The position numbers and the translations under genes were made by a program. Source: Dactylosporangium sp040605635 (GTDB lineage: Bacteria > Actinomycetota > Actinomycetes > Mycobacteriales > Micromonosporaceae). From it: 64,000 nucleotides of DNA. The stretch lies in contig NZ_JBEXDG010000014.1 of assembly GCF_040605635.1 (NCBI RefSeq), positions 1 through 64,000 of the forward strand, in the 5' to 3' direction. Shown here one piece after another: positions 33,197 to 43,991 of the stretch. The notes below the pieces were generated by a model. The model saw nothing but the letters and a program-made list of their open reading frames with translations, did not search any database and had not been told where the DNA came from. Positions within the stretch are counted from its first letter, which is position 1. The number at the start of each line of letters is the position of its first letter.

Positions 33197-33295
33197 NNNN
33201 NNNNNNNNNNNNNNNNNNNNNNNNNNNNNNNNNNNNNNNNNNNNNNNNNNNNNNNNNNNNNNNNNNNNNNNNNNNNNNNNNNNNNNNNNNNNNNN
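33197..33295. other. Assembly gap (99 Ns)
   Basis: A run of 99 undetermined bases lies wholly inside the 80-bp tandem array, where short reads cannot be placed. Its length should not be trusted. Confidence 0.98.
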
Positions 33296-33306
33296 TCGCT
33301 GGCCGG

Positions 33307-33390
33307 TCATGCGTCCTCACTTCGTTCCGGGCGCCTGCCCCAGGGCTGTCCTGTTGATGACCGGCCCGAGGCGCTTCGCTGGCCGGTCAT
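33307..33390 (-). CDS. 27-codon mini-ORF, array unit 2 (copy C of the repeat family)
   Basis: The sequence is identical to the neighbouring unit at 33387-33470. Its ATG overlaps that unit's stop, and its TGA overlaps the start of the unit that enters the gap. Because 80 is not a multiple of 3, each unit is read in a new frame and depends on ATGA restart. Real translation is unproven. Confidence 0.5.
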   Translation of the reverse strand: MTGQRSASGRSSTGQPWGRRPERSEDA

Positions 33391-33470
33391 GCGTCCTCAC
33401 TTCGTTCCGGGCGCCTGCCCCAGGGCTGTCCTGTTGATGACCGGCCCGAGGCGCTTCGCTGGCCGGTCAT
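33387..33470 (-). CDS. 27-codon mini-ORF, array unit 1 (copy C of the repeat family)
   Basis: It reads MTGQRSASGRSS and ends GRRPERSEDA. Its ATG overlaps the stop of the sugar ABC ATPase (ATGA), and its TGA overlaps the ATG of the next unit. A GTGAGG stretch lies just before the terminal GCATGA. Its C-terminal text GRRPERSEDA echoes GRRRSEAEVAA of the ddaH-rocD copy, and the bases GTCATCA, CAGGC and CGAAG followed by GCATGA are shared. Confidence 0.6.
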   Translation of the reverse strand: MTGQRSASGRSSTGQPWGRRPERSEDA

Positions 33471-34993
33471 GAGGCCGCCGTCGCGATCACGTTCATCAGA
33501 TGCTCCGTTGTCACTGCTTCGCCGCGCAGCTCGCCGGCGACGGCGCCGTCGCGCAGCACGACCACACGGTCGGAACCCTCGATGAGCTCCTCGGCGTCGG
33601 AGGAGACCAGCACGACGCCGAGGCCTTCGGCGGCGAGCTCGTCGATGAGCGCCTGCACCTCGGCCTTCGCGCCGACGTCGATGCCGCGGGTGGGCTCGTC
33701 GAGCAGCAGCACCTTCGGCCCGGTGGCGAGGAGACGGGCGAGGAGGACCTTCTGCTGGTTGCCGCCGGACAGGTCGCCGACGCGCTGGTGCGGGCTGGAC
33801 GCCTTGACCCGCAGCCGGGTCATGAAGGTCTCGACGATCTTGTCGATCTTGCGTTCGGAGACGACGCCGGCGCTCGACAGCCGCGGCAGGACGGCGAGGG
33901 CGATGTTCTCCCGGATCGACAGGCCCAGGGCGAGGCCCTCGGCCTTGCGGTCCTCGGGCTGCACGGCGATGCCGGCCTTGAGCGCGGCGACCGGGTTGGG
34001 GCGGCGCAGGACGGCGCCGTCGATCTCGACCGTGCCGCTGTCCAGCGGCAGCGCCCCGGCGACGGCCTTGATGGTCTCGCTGCGCCCGGCACCGAGGAGG
34101 CCGCCGAGCCCGACGACCTCGCCGGGGAGGACCTCGAAGCTGACCCCGGTGAGCTTGTGCCGGCTGTTGAGGCCGGCGGCCCGCAGGACGGGTCTGCTGT
34201 CGGCGGCGGCGTGCTCACCGCCGAAGCTGGTGAAGCCGGCCTTGCGGACGTCGGACATGGGCCGGCCGAGCATGTGCGAGACGAGCTGGAGCCGGTCGAG
34301 GTCCTTGATGAGGCCGGTGTGCACGAGCTTGCCGTCGCGCAGGACGGTGACCCGGTCGCAGATGCGGTACAGCTCGTCGAGGCGGTGGCTGACGTAGATG
34401 ATGCCGACGCCGCGCTCGTGGAGGCGGGCGATGACGCCGAAGAGCGTCTCGACCTCGCGGGGTTCGAGCGAGGACGTCGGCTCGTCCATGACGACGACGC
34501 GGGCGTCGACCATGACGGCCCGGGCGAGGGCGACCATCTGCTGCGCGCCGAGCGCCATGAGGCCCAGGGGGCGGCGCACGTCGGAGGTGATGCCGTACCC
34601 GGCGAGGATCGCCGCGGCGTCCCGGTTCATCCTGGCGACGTCGACGAGGCCGATCCGGTTGCGGGGTTCCCGGCCGAGGAAGAGGTTGCGCGCCACGCTC
34701 ATCAGCGGGACGAGGTTGACCTCCTGGTAGATGGTGGAGATGCCGGCCGCCTGGGCGTCGAGCGGGCCGTTGAACGTGACCGGCCGCCCCAGGTGCCGCA
34801 GGTCGCCGCCGTCGGGCTGGTAGACGCCGGTGAGGACCTTGATGAGGGTCGACTTGCCGGCGCCGTTCTCGCCGACGAGGGCGTGCACCTCACCGGCGCG
34901 CAGGGTGAACGAGACGTCGTCGAGGGCGCGTACCCCGGGGAACTGTTTGCTGACGCCTACCACTTCGAGCAGCGGCGCGTCCGGTGCGGACAT
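33467..34993 (-). CDS. CUT2 sugar ABC transporter ATPase (YtfR-like)
   Basis: A 508-residue protein with two fused nucleotide-binding domains. The first has Walker A VGENGAGKSTLIKVL (about 40-54), LMALGAQQMVALARAVMVDA and Walker B VVVMDEPTSS. The second has the degenerate Walker A LLGAGRSETIKAVAG typical of this class, signature LSGGNQQKVLLAR and VLLLDEPTRGIDVGA. This is the RbsA/MglA/YtfR layout. An attenuator-like hairpin separates it from the binding-protein gene, and the mini-ORF array separates it from the permeases. Confidence 0.92.
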   Translation of the reverse strand: MSAPDAPLLEVVGVSKQFPGVRALDDVSFTLRAGEVHALVGENGAGKSTLIKVLTGVYQPDGGDLRHLGRPVTFNGPLDAQAAGISTIYQEVNLVPLMSVARNLFLGREPRNRIGLVDVARMNRDAAAILAGYGITSDVRRPLGLMALGAQQMVALARAVMVDARVVVMDEPTSSLEPREVETLFGVIARLHERGVGIIYVSHRLDELYRICDRVTVLRDGKLVHTGLIKDLDRLQLVSHMLGRPMSDVRKAGFTSFGGEHAAADSRPVLRAAGLNSRHKLTGVSFEVLPGEVVGLGGLLGAGRSETIKAVAGALPLDSGTVEIDGAVLRRPNPVAALKAGIAVQPEDRKAEGLALGLSIRENIALAVLPRLSSAGVVSERKIDKIVETFMTRLRVKASSPHQRVGDLSGGNQQKVLLARLLATGPKVLLLDEPTRGIDVGAKAEVQALIDELAAEGLGVVLVSSDAEELIEGSDRVVVLRDGAVAGELRGEAVTTEHLMNVIATAAS

Positions 34994-35019
34994 GCGAGGG
35001 GTCCCATCTCGGAAGAAAA

Positions 35020-35049
35020 GCCCAGGCCGGGATCATCCCCGACCTGGGC
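35020..35049 (-). terminator. Attenuator-like terminator between binding-protein and ATPase genes
   Basis: On the minus strand GCCCAGGTCGGG pairs with CCCGGCCTGGGC (one T-G wobble) around a 6-nt loop, followed directly by TTTTCTTC. It is a good intrinsic terminator 36 bp after the binding-protein stop. Partial read-through would give the usual excess of binding protein over ATPase and permeases. Confidence 0.8.
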
Positions 35050-35084
35050 CCTGATGCAACAGTCAGCTGCGAACGGTCAGGAGG

Positions 35085-36170
35085 TCAGTACGCGAGGCCC
35101 AGGTCGGCCGCGGCGTTCGTCGAGTCGTACTCGCGGTCGGAGATGATGATGTTCTCCGCGATCGGCTCACCGCTGAAGAACTTGGTGGCGGTGCCGAAGG
35201 CGAGCGGGCCGAAGCGCGGGTTGGACTCGATGACCGAGGAGATCCAGCCGTCGACGATGCCCTGGACGGCGCCCTTCGTGCCGTCGATCGTCACGATCTT
35301 GACGTCGCCGGGCTTCTTGCTGGCACCCTTCAGCGCGGTGATCGCGCCGAGGGCCATCTCGTCGTTCTCGGCGTAGATGCCGTTGATGTTGGGCTTGGAC
35401 TGCAGCAGCTGCTCGGAGACCTTCTGGCCCTCCTCGCGGGAGAACTGGCCGGTCTGCTCGAACTCGATCTTGATGTTCGGGGCGATCTTCGCGATCTGGT
35501 CCTTGAAGCCCTGCGTCCGCAGCGTGGTCACGTTGTTACCGGGGGCGCCCAGCAGGATCGCGACGGTGCCGGTGTTGTTCAGCGCCTTGGCCATCTTGTC
35601 GGCGGCGCGCTTGCCCTGCTCGGCGAAGTCCGAACCGATGAACGTCAGGTAGTCCGTGCAGTGCTTCGCGTTGATCTTCCGGTCGATCGTGACGATCGGG
35701 ATCTTCTTCGCGGTCGCCTTCTGGAACACCGAGTCCCAGCCGTCGGAGTTGAGCGGCGCGATGACGAGCAGCTGGACGCCCTGGTCGATCAGCGTGCTGA
35801 CGTCGGTGATCTGCTTGTCGAACTTCGAGTCCGCGTTGGTGACCTTCAGGTTCGCGGCCGGGATGCCCAGCTTCGCCGCCTCGTCCTTGATGGACTGGGT
35901 CTCGGCGATACGGAACGGGTTGGCTTCCTTCTCCGACTGGGAGAAGCCGATGGTGGCCGTCTTCAGGTCGACCTTCTGGCCGCCGAACTTCGTCAGGTCA
36001 CAGGTCGAGCCGCCCGCGGCGGCGGACTTCGTCGTCTGCACCGCGGCGGAGCTGTCGGCGGTCGACTTCGCGGCCGGGTCGTCCTCGGACTTCGCGCAGC
36101 CGGTCATCAGCAGGGCGGAGGCGCTGAGAACGGCCAGGGCGGGCCGCCAGCGGCCACGCATATCGATCAT
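35085..36170 (-). CDS. Sugar ABC transporter substrate-binding lipoprotein (YtfQ-like)
   Basis: A 361-residue exported lipoprotein. The signal MRGRWRPALAVLSASALLMTGC has lipobox MTGC. After a Ser/Ala/Lys linker comes a periplasmic-binding type I fold: TIGFSQSEKEANPFRIAETQ, QGVQLLVIAPLNSDGWDSV, AKKIPIVTIDRKI, TVAILLGAPGNNVTTLRTQG, NINGIYAENDEMALGAITAL and KIVTIDGTKGAVQGIVDG. The GFSQ start and IAPLNSDGW text resemble the galactofuranose-binding protein YtfQ. It is the first gene of the transporter operon, divergent from the alpha-galactosidase gene. A second in-frame ATG at 36161 is possible. Confidence 0.88.
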   Translation of the reverse strand: MIDMRGRWRPALAVLSASALLMTGCAKSEDDPAAKSTADSSAAVQTTKSAAAGGSTCDLTKFGGQKVDLKTATIGFSQSEKEANPFRIAETQSIKDEAAKLGIPAANLKVTNADSKFDKQITDVSTLIDQGVQLLVIAPLNSDGWDSVFQKATAKKIPIVTIDRKINAKHCTDYLTFIGSDFAEQGKRAADKMAKALNNTGTVAILLGAPGNNVTTLRTQGFKDQIAKIAPNIKIEFEQTGQFSREEGQKVSEQLLQSKPNINGIYAENDEMALGAITALKGASKKPGDVKIVTIDGTKGAVQGIVDGWISSVIESNPRFGPLAFGTATKFFSGEPIAENIIISDREYDSTNAAADLGLAY

Positions 36171-36422
36171 GTTGGGTCACTCCCTTGAGCGAGGGGGACC
36201 GCGGTGCGAGGTGCGCCGCGTTCGGGGTGTACCGCATTCACTCATCCTCCAACTTTTTCTGTCAAGACTTTCCACCCACCCGACCAAAACCAAACACCAA
36301 CTGTCACATGTTCGAGACCTTGCCGAAGTTGTCCCGACACCGCGGCGATCGATCGTGTCCAATCGCCGCGCCGTATGCCACAATATTCAACACTTTCGAT
36401 CCTGCTGACCCTGGGAGCTGGG
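36171..36422. promoter_or_regulatory. AT-rich divergent promoter region of the galactose island
   Basis: The 252 bp between the transporter operon and the alpha-galactosidase gene are unusually AT-rich for the window (for instance CAACTTTTTCTGTCAAGACT and CCGACCAAAACCAAACACCA). TGTTCGAG at about 36308 also occurs, reversed, upstream of the DeoR gene (about 41702-41710), so it could be part of a shared operator. Exact promoter elements are not resolved. Confidence 0.4.
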
Positions 36423-38514
36423 ATGACCCGAAGTCCCCGGGCGCTGAAACGCGCCCTGACGGCCGCCGCCACGGCCCTGCTCGCATCAACAGTCATGACT
36501 ATGATCACGACAAAACCGGCGGCCGCCACCGCCACCCCGCCACCCGGCCCGCTCACCGCCCCCGTGATGGGTTGGAACAGCTGGAACCGGTTCGGCTGCA
36601 ACATCGACGAGAACCTCATCAAGGCGACCGCCGACGCCATGGTGAGCACCGGCCTGCGCGCGTCCGGCTACACGTACGTCAACATCGACGACTGCTGGAT
36701 GGCACCCACCCGCGACGCGCAGGGCCGGCTGCGCCCCGACCCGACCCGCTTCCCCGGCGGGATCGCCGCCATCGCCGACTACGTCCACGCCCGCGGCCTC
36801 AAGCTCGGCATCTACTCCTCGGCGGGCACCGCCACCTGCCAGGGCCTGCCGGCCAGCCTCGACCACGAGGTCACCGACGCGCAGACCTGGGCGTCCTGGG
36901 GCATCGACCTGCTCAAGTACGACAACTGCAACAACCAGGGCCGGCCCGCCGCCCAGCGGTACAAGGCGATGGGCGACGCGCTGAAAGCCACCGGACGGCA
37001 CATCGTCTACAGCATCTGCAACTGGGGCGACGACGCGCCGTGGGAGTTCGCGCCGGACACGGGCGGCAGCCTGTGGCGCACCACCGGCGACATCAACGCC
37101 AGCTGGGGCAGCGTCACGTCACTGCTGGACCAGCAGGCCGGTCTGGAGACGTTCGCGCGCAAGGGCTACTACAACGACCCCGACATGCTCGAGGTCGGCA
37201 ACGGCCCCCTCACCAACGACGAGAACATCGCGCACTTCTCACTGTGGTCGCTGCTGTCCTCGCCGCTGCTGCTCGGCAACGACCTGCGCAGCGTCCCCGC
37301 CGCCACACTCAACGTGCTGCGCAACGCCGACGTCATCGCCGTCAACCAGGACTGGGGCGGATCGCAGGGCCGCCGCATGGCCGACAACGGCGACACCGAG
37401 GTGTGGGCGAAACCGATGAGCGACGGGTCCGTCGCGGCGGTCCTGTTCAACCGGGGCGGCGCCGCCGCCTCGATCAGCACCACGACCGCGACCCTCGGCC
37501 TGGGCGGCTCCAGCTCGTACACGACGAAGAACCTGTGGACGGGCGCGACCGGCACCACGCCGGGGACGCTGTCCGCGACGGTCCCGTCGCACGGCGTCGC
37601 CATGTTCCGGGTGACCCGCGCCGGCACCCTGGCCGGCGCACCGGCCGCCGGCACCCTGCAGGTGAGCGACCTGCCGTGGCTCGCGTCCGGCAACGGCTGG
37701 GGACCCGCGGAACGCGACCGCGCCAACGGGGAGCAGGCCGCCGGCGACGGCGGGACCCTGAACGTCGGCGGGACCACGTTCGCGAAGGGCATCGGCGCGC
37801 ACGCCGACGCCGCCGTCCACGTGTACCTCGGGCGGGCCTGCCGCACGTTCACCGCCCAGGTCGGCGTCGACAACGAGGCCGGCACGAACGGTTCCGTGCG
37901 GTTCGCGGTGTACGGCGACGGCCGCCTCCTCGGCTACACGGGCGTCAAGACCGGCGGGCAGGCACCGACGCGGCTGACCGTCTCCACCGGCGGCTACCTG
38001 ACCCTGGAGCTGCGCGTCACCGACGCCCGCAACGGCGACGCCTACGACCACGCCGACTGGGGCAGCCCCACGCTCGTCTGCGGCGGCAGCGGCGCCGGCA
38101 GCGCCGTCAGCGACCGCACCTGGGGCACCGCCACCAACGGGTGGGGCCCGGCCGAGCGGGACACCTCCAACGGTGAGCAGGCCACCGGCGACGGCAGCGT
38201 CATCACCGTCGGCGGCGTCAGCTACCCGAAGGGCGTCGGCGTCCACGCCGCCGCCGACATCACCGTGCCCATCGGCGGGGCGTGCAGCCGCTTCACCGCC
38301 GTCGCCGGCCTCGACGCCGAGGTCGGCACCTCCTCGACCGGGGTGGTGTTCAGCGTCGTCGCCGACGGCGTCACCCTGTGGACCAGCCCGACGGTGACCG
38401 CGGCGGCACCCGTCGCCGTCGACGTGGCCGTGTCGGGCCGCACCAACCTGCGGCTGGTCACCGCGGGCGCCGGTTCGATCGACTACGACCACGCCGACTG
38501 GGCCGACGCCAGAC

Positions 38515-38525
<11 letters not shown>
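36423..38525 (+). CDS. Secreted GH27 alpha-galactosidase with two NPCBM domains
   Basis: A 700-residue exported glycosidase that removes alpha-galactosyl groups. A signal peptide (about 1-37) precedes a GH27 barrel starting PVMGWNSWNRFGCNIDE (about 49). Nucleophile Asp167 is in LLKYDNCN and acid/base Asp254 in YNDPDMLEVGNG. A beta-sandwich follows, then two NPCBM-type carbohydrate-binding modules (about 410-560 and 565-700). Each module has GNGWGPAERD or TNGWGPAERD, a KGxGxHA motif and DYDHADW-like endings. ATG 36423 is preceded by GGGAGCTGGG. It would feed galactose to the adjacent transporter and GalK/GalT. Its 3' end overlaps galK by 11 bp, tail to tail. Confidence 0.93.
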
Positions 38526-39629
<1,104 letters not shown>

Positions 39630-39633
<4 letters not shown>

Positions 39634-40703
39634 AGCTGGACCTCCCGCAGCATCGCGGCGGCCTGCTCCGGCCGCACGTCGTTGACGAACACACCCATGC
39701 CGGACTCGGACCCGGCGAGGTACTTGAGCTTCCCCGGCGCCCGCCGGGTGCTGAACACCTGCAGGTGCAGGTAGGCCAGGTCCCGGTCGATGCGGACCGG
39801 CGCCTGGTGCCACGCGGAGATGTACGGCATCGCCAGCCCGAACATGCCGTCGAGGCGGCGCAGCACCTCCAGGTAGATGGGCGCGAACGTGTCCCGCTCC
39901 GCCGACGTCAGCGCCGGGATGTCCGGGACCTGCCGGTGCGGATACAGGTGGACCTCGAACGGCCAGCGGGCCACCGCCGGCACGAACGCCGTCCAGTGCA
40001 CGTTCTGCGCCACGACCCGCTCGCCGGCGACGCGTTCGGCGGCGAGGACGTCGGCGAACAGGTTGCCGTCGCCGTACGCGCGGGCGGAGGCGAGCATCCG
40101 GCGGGTCCGCGGCGTCACGAACGGATACGCGTAGATCTGCCCGTGCGGATGCGACAACGTCACACCGATCTCGGTCCCGCGGTTCTCGAAACAGAAGACC
40201 TGCTCGACGTCGTCACGGGTCGACAGGTCCGCGGTGCGGTCCGCCCACGCCTCCATGACGGTGCGGACCCGCGCCTGCGACAGCGACGCGAACGACGCGT
40301 TGTGGTCGGAGGTGAAGCACACCACCTCGCAGCGGCCCGCGCCCGGCCTCGTCGGCACCAGACCCGGCAGGATGTCGCCCTGCTCCGGCCCGACCCGGTG
40401 GCTGAACGACGGGAACCGGTTCTCGAACACGACCACGTCGTACTCGCCCGCCGGGATCTCGCTCTGCCACGCCGGTGTCGACGGGCACAGCGGGCACTCG
40501 TCCGACGGCGGATGGAAGGTCCTGGACTGCCGGTGCGCGGCGATGGCCACCCACTCATCGAGAATGGGGTCGTGACGCATCTCCGACGCGGCGGGCGGGG
40601 GCGGCAGCTCCCGCTGATCGACGCTGTCCCGGGACGCGTCGTCACGCTCGTCGAAATAGATGAGTTCCCGACCGTCGGCGAGGTGGGTGACCGTGCGCTT
40701 CAC
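39630..40703 (-). CDS. galT: Galactose-1-phosphate uridylyltransferase
   Basis: A 357-residue HIT-superfamily enzyme of the Leloir pathway that exchanges UMP between UDP-glucose and galactose-1-phosphate. The active-site motif is LSHPHGQIYAYP (HPHGQ at 185-189, where the middle His carries UMP). Zinc-site Cys residues are in DECPLCP (70-73), and NRFPSFS and NVHWTAFVP are also family text. It starts 20 bp after the DeoR stop and is coupled to galK. No galE is in the window. Confidence 0.95.
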
Positions 40704-40723
40704 TCGTTCTCCAGTTGCGGTGG

Positions 40724-41503
40724 CTAACCGTTCGGATCGACCACGATGAGTTCACCGACGCGCTCTGCGAGCTGCACCCGTGCCTCGGCGGCGAGCCCGA
40801 CGTCGGTGATGAGGATGTCCGCCTCGTCGAGCGGGGTGATGGTCGCGATGCCGACCATCTCCCATTTGGTGTGATCGGCCAGGACGACCAGCCTGCGGGC
40901 GGCGGAGACCATCAGGCGGTTGGTGCCGGCCTCCATGAGGTTCGGCGTGGTGAACCCGGTGCGCGGGCTCATGCCGTGCACACCGAGGAACAACACGTCG
41001 ACGTTGAGCGAGCCGATCGCCGCCTCGGCGACCGGGCCGGCGAGGGCGTCGGACGGGGTGCGGATACCACCGGTGAGCACGACCGTCTGGTCGGGCCGCC
41101 CGGCGTGATACAGGGTGTCGGCGACCGGGATCGAGTTGGTGACGATCGTCAGTCCCGGGACATCCACGAGATGCGCGGCGAGCGCCGCCGTGGTCGTGCC
41201 GGCGGACAACGCGACCGCCGTGTGCGGTTCGATGAGCTTCGCGGCCCGCTCGACGATCGCCGCCTTCTCGTTGCGCTGGCGCACCGACTTCGCGTCGAAA
41301 CCCGGCTCCTCGGTGGATCCGGGACCGGCGATGGTGGCGCCACCGTGGACCTTGTCGACCAGCCCGCGGTCGGCGAGCGCCTCCAGGTCGCGGCGGATGG
41401 TCATGTCGGACACGCCGAACTGGCGCACCAACTGGCTCACCCGAACGCCACCGTGCCGGCGCACCAGATCCAGAATGGCCGTTTGACGTTGCTGTGCGAG
41501 CAT
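40724..41503 (-). CDS. DeoR-family transcriptional regulator
   Basis: A 259-residue sugar-phosphate-responsive regulator. The N-terminal helix-turn-helix reads QRQTAILDLVRRHGGVRVSQ, LVRQFGVSDMTIRRDLEALA and VHGGAT (about 3-60); the C-terminal DeoRC sensor has IVTNSIPVADTL, LTGG and DVLFLGVHG. I chose ATG 41503, with a GTG one codon upstream. As first gene of the galT-galK operon it is the likely galactose regulator, perhaps with operators upstream of itself and of the alpha-galactosidase. Confidence 0.9.
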   Translation of the reverse strand: MLAQQRQTAILDLVRRHGGVRVSQLVRQFGVSDMTIRRDLEALADRGLVDKVHGGATIAGPGSTEEPGFDAKSVRQRNEKAAIVERAAKLIEPHTAVALSAGTTTAALAAHLVDVPGLTIVTNSIPVADTLYHAGRPDQTVVLTGGIRTPSDALAGPVAEAAIGSLNVDVLFLGVHGMSPRTGFTTPNLMEAGTNRLMVSAARRLVVLADHTKWEMVGIATITPLDEADILITDVGLAAEARVQLAERVGELIVVDPNG

Positions 41504-41744
41504 CACGCCGTTCCCTTCGCAGGCGCAGCGGCTGGCGCGGCTGCGCGGATGGCGAATCCCATCGCAGATTCCAACGCAGACGTTACGTCGCCAGGGACGG
41601 TGTGCACCCCGGTGGCCCGGCCGAAGTTGACGGCCGGGTGGACACCCCCTCGAAGGGCGGCTGGGTGCGCTCGCATGCGCTACAGCTTCGAACCTAGCCG
41701 ACCAGAAGTCAACAAACTCGAACAGAGAACTGTGCGAACGATGT

Positions 41745-43913
41745 TCAGAAGGGCGCGGTTCCAACCGTGGTCAAACGTTGGGTTGCCCGGGACAACGCCA
41801 CGTAGAGCGTCCGGAAACCCGTCTTCGCCTCGTCCCTGATCTGCGCCGGCTCGACCACCAGGACCGCGTCGTACTCCATGCCCTTCGAGTCCAGCGCACC
41901 GACCGTCTGCAGCCGCCCGTCCTCGCCGAGCCCGTCGACCCACTTCGCGATCTCGTCGCGCCGGGCGGTCGGCGTGATCACCCCGACCGTCCCCTCGACC
42001 TGGTCCAGGAGCGTGGCAGCCGCGGCCCGGGTCGCCGCCTCCAGCTCGGGTGCCGCGACGGTCGTCAGCACCGGCATCCGATGCGAGGACCGCACCGCCG
42101 TGGGCAGCTCGATGTCCGGCTGCGCCTTGCGGATCACCCGGGCGGCCACCTCGAAAATTTCAGCCGAGTTGCGGTAGTTCGTGGTCAACGTGAACGCCGA
42201 CCGGCGCCGGGAACCGATCGCGCCGTCCATCGCACGCTCCGCCTCCGCCGCGTCACCCCACGCCGCCTGCGCCGGGTCACCGACGATCGTCCACGTGGCG
42301 TTCGGCCCGCGCCGCCCGATCATCCGCCACTGCATCGGCGACACGTCCTGCGACTCGTCGACGATGATGTGCGCATAGTCACGGTAGTCCGTCGGCCGCT
42401 CCACCGCCTGCGCCCGCGCCGCCGCCATCCGGTCCGAATACGTCGTGACCTCCCGCACCCCCTCCGCGACCTGGAACGGGTCCCGCGCCACCCGCTTGCG
42501 CGCCGGCGGGTCACCGAGCAGCTCCTGCAGCTCGTCCAGCAGCGCCACGTCCTCCACCGACGGGTCGTCCACCCGGATCGACCCAGCCAGGACGGCGATC
42601 TCCCGGTTGCTCAGCACCCCGTTCGCCCACCGCGACAACCGGTGACGATCGGTGAGCCAGCCCAGCACCTCCACCGGGCGCATCACCGGCCACCACGCCC
42701 GCATGAACGTCACGAACTCGGGCCGCTCCGCGATGTCCGGCGCGAACTCCTCACGCTTCTGCTGCCGCCCCGACGGCAGCAGCTCCACGCTCTGCCGCCA
42801 CAACGCGTCCAGCACGTGCCCCGCCGCCTTCGCCCGCGCCGCGTTGCGCCGCACCCCCAGATTGAGCACGGTGCGCCGCAGATCGTCCAGCGCCGGACGA
42901 TCCAGGGCCAGCAGCTCGCCGCGGTACAGCAGCCGCAGACGCTCCGGCGAAGCAGGGACCGGCCCACGGGCCGCCCGGCTCAACACCCGCTGCATGCGCA
43001 ACGACCCCTTCACGGCCGCCACCTCCGGCGGCTCGTGCCGGGTGCCCTGCACACCCTCCAGGAGCTGCCCCAGCGACCGCAGCGACGCGGTGTCCTCACC
43101 GAGCGACGGCAGGACCCGCGACACATAGCCGACGAACACGTCCGACGGGCCGACGACGAGCACCCCACCCGACTCGTACCGGTTACGGTCCGCATACAAC
43201 AGGTACGCCGCCCTGTGCAGCGCCACAGCCGTCTTGCCGGTGCCGGGCCCGCCACGCACGATCGTCACCCCGAGGCTGGGGGAGCGGATCGCGTCGTCCT
43301 GCTCCCGCTGGATCGTCGCGACGATGTCCTTCATGCCCGTGCCCGTCGCGCGGGACAGGTTCGCCAGCAGCGCCCCGTCACCGATGACCGCCATGTCGCC
43401 CGGCGCCGCCTCAGGGTCCAACAGGTCGTCCTCGATGCTGATGACCTTCTCGTTGCTGCTGCGGATGCTCCGCCGGCGCACGACCCCCATCCGGTCCGCC
43501 GGGGTCGCCCGGTAGAACGCCGCCGCCGCCGGCGCCCGCCAGTCCACCACGAGCGACTCGTAGGTCTCGTCGCGCAGCCCGAGGCGGCCGATGTACCGCA
43601 CCTCACCACCGGGCACGACCGGATCCGCGGACGCGGCGTCCTTGCCGTCGCCGGACCGCCCGTCAGGGCCCAGGTCCAGCCGGCCGAACACGAGACCGTC
43701 GTGCTCGCTCTCCAGGGCCCGCCGCCGCTTCGCCGCGTGATAGACCATCGCGTCACGCTCCACCAGCGCGCCGAAATTGCCGACCCTGGCCAGGCTGTAA
43801 CCCTCCCGCTCCACCTCGGCCGCGGTGATCCGCAACTGGTCGAGACGGATATAGACCCGGTCGAGGTATACCTGCTCAGCGGCGATCTCCGACTCGCGAA
43901 CCGCGTCGTTCAA
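41745..43913 (-). CDS. HelD/HelR-like RNA polymerase-associated ATPase
   Basis: A 722-residue UvrD-like superfamily 1 ATPase. An N-terminal coiled-coil region (about 1-70) precedes GRLGLRDETYESLVVDWRAP, Walker A VRGGPGTGKTAVALHRAAYL, the Walker B-like IIVDESQDVSPMQW, FTLTTNYRNSAEI and a C-terminal GMEYDAVLVVEP motif. This layout matches HelD/HelR, which dislodge RNA polymerase from DNA; HelR homologues in actinobacteria confer rifamycin tolerance. It starts with TTG. A second family member lies at 58742-60985. The closeness to HelR is a by-eye judgement. Confidence 0.85.
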   Translation of the reverse strand: MNDAVRESEIAAEQVYLDRVYIRLDQLRITAAEVEREGYSLARVGNFGALVERDAMVYHAAKRRRALESEHDGLVFGRLDLGPDGRSGDGKDAASADPVVPGGEVRYIGRLGLRDETYESLVVDWRAPAAAAFYRATPADRMGVVRRRSIRSSNEKVISIEDDLLDPEAAPGDMAVIGDGALLANLSRATGTGMKDIVATIQREQDDAIRSPSLGVTIVRGGPGTGKTAVALHRAAYLLYADRNRYESGGVLVVGPSDVFVGYVSRVLPSLGEDTASLRSLGQLLEGVQGTRHEPPEVAAVKGSLRMQRVLSRAARGPVPASPERLRLLYRGELLALDRPALDDLRRTVLNLGVRRNAARAKAAGHVLDALWRQSVELLPSGRQQKREEFAPDIAERPEFVTFMRAWWPVMRPVEVLGWLTDRHRLSRWANGVLSNREIAVLAGSIRVDDPSVEDVALLDELQELLGDPPARKRVARDPFQVAEGVREVTTYSDRMAAARAQAVERPTDYRDYAHIIVDESQDVSPMQWRMIGRRGPNATWTIVGDPAQAAWGDAAEAERAMDGAIGSRRRSAFTLTTNYRNSAEIFEVAARVIRKAQPDIELPTAVRSSHRMPVLTTVAAPELEAATRAAAATLLDQVEGTVGVITPTARRDEIAKWVDGLGEDGRLQTVGALDSKGMEYDAVLVVEPAQIRDEAKTGFRTLYVALSRATQRLTTVGTAPF

Positions 43914-43991
43914 CGCCCCACCCCTAGCACCGGGTTAAAAAACAACCCTACGAGCCTACTTCACGCCGCAGGTGCCGGTGCTTCGTCCCAT

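Larger units (their letters stand above)
33127..33470 (-). repeat. Tandem array of an 80-bp mini-ORF unit, interrupted by an assembly gap
   Basis: Identical units with an exact 80-bp period fill the space between ATPase stop (33467) and permease start (33130). Two full units are at 33387-33470 and 33307-33390, each sharing its ATGA with the next. A third begins at 33310 and runs into the Ns; the last ends at 33127. Bases on both sides of the Ns (70 and 15) make one 84-bp unit if they overlap by one base. So the true array holds three units, or more if the gap hides further 80-bp steps. Confidence 0.9.

Noticed and set aside
33127..33470. CRISPR array
   Set aside because: The units are identical and contiguous with no unique spacers, no cas genes are near, and the unit is an ATGA-linked open frame.
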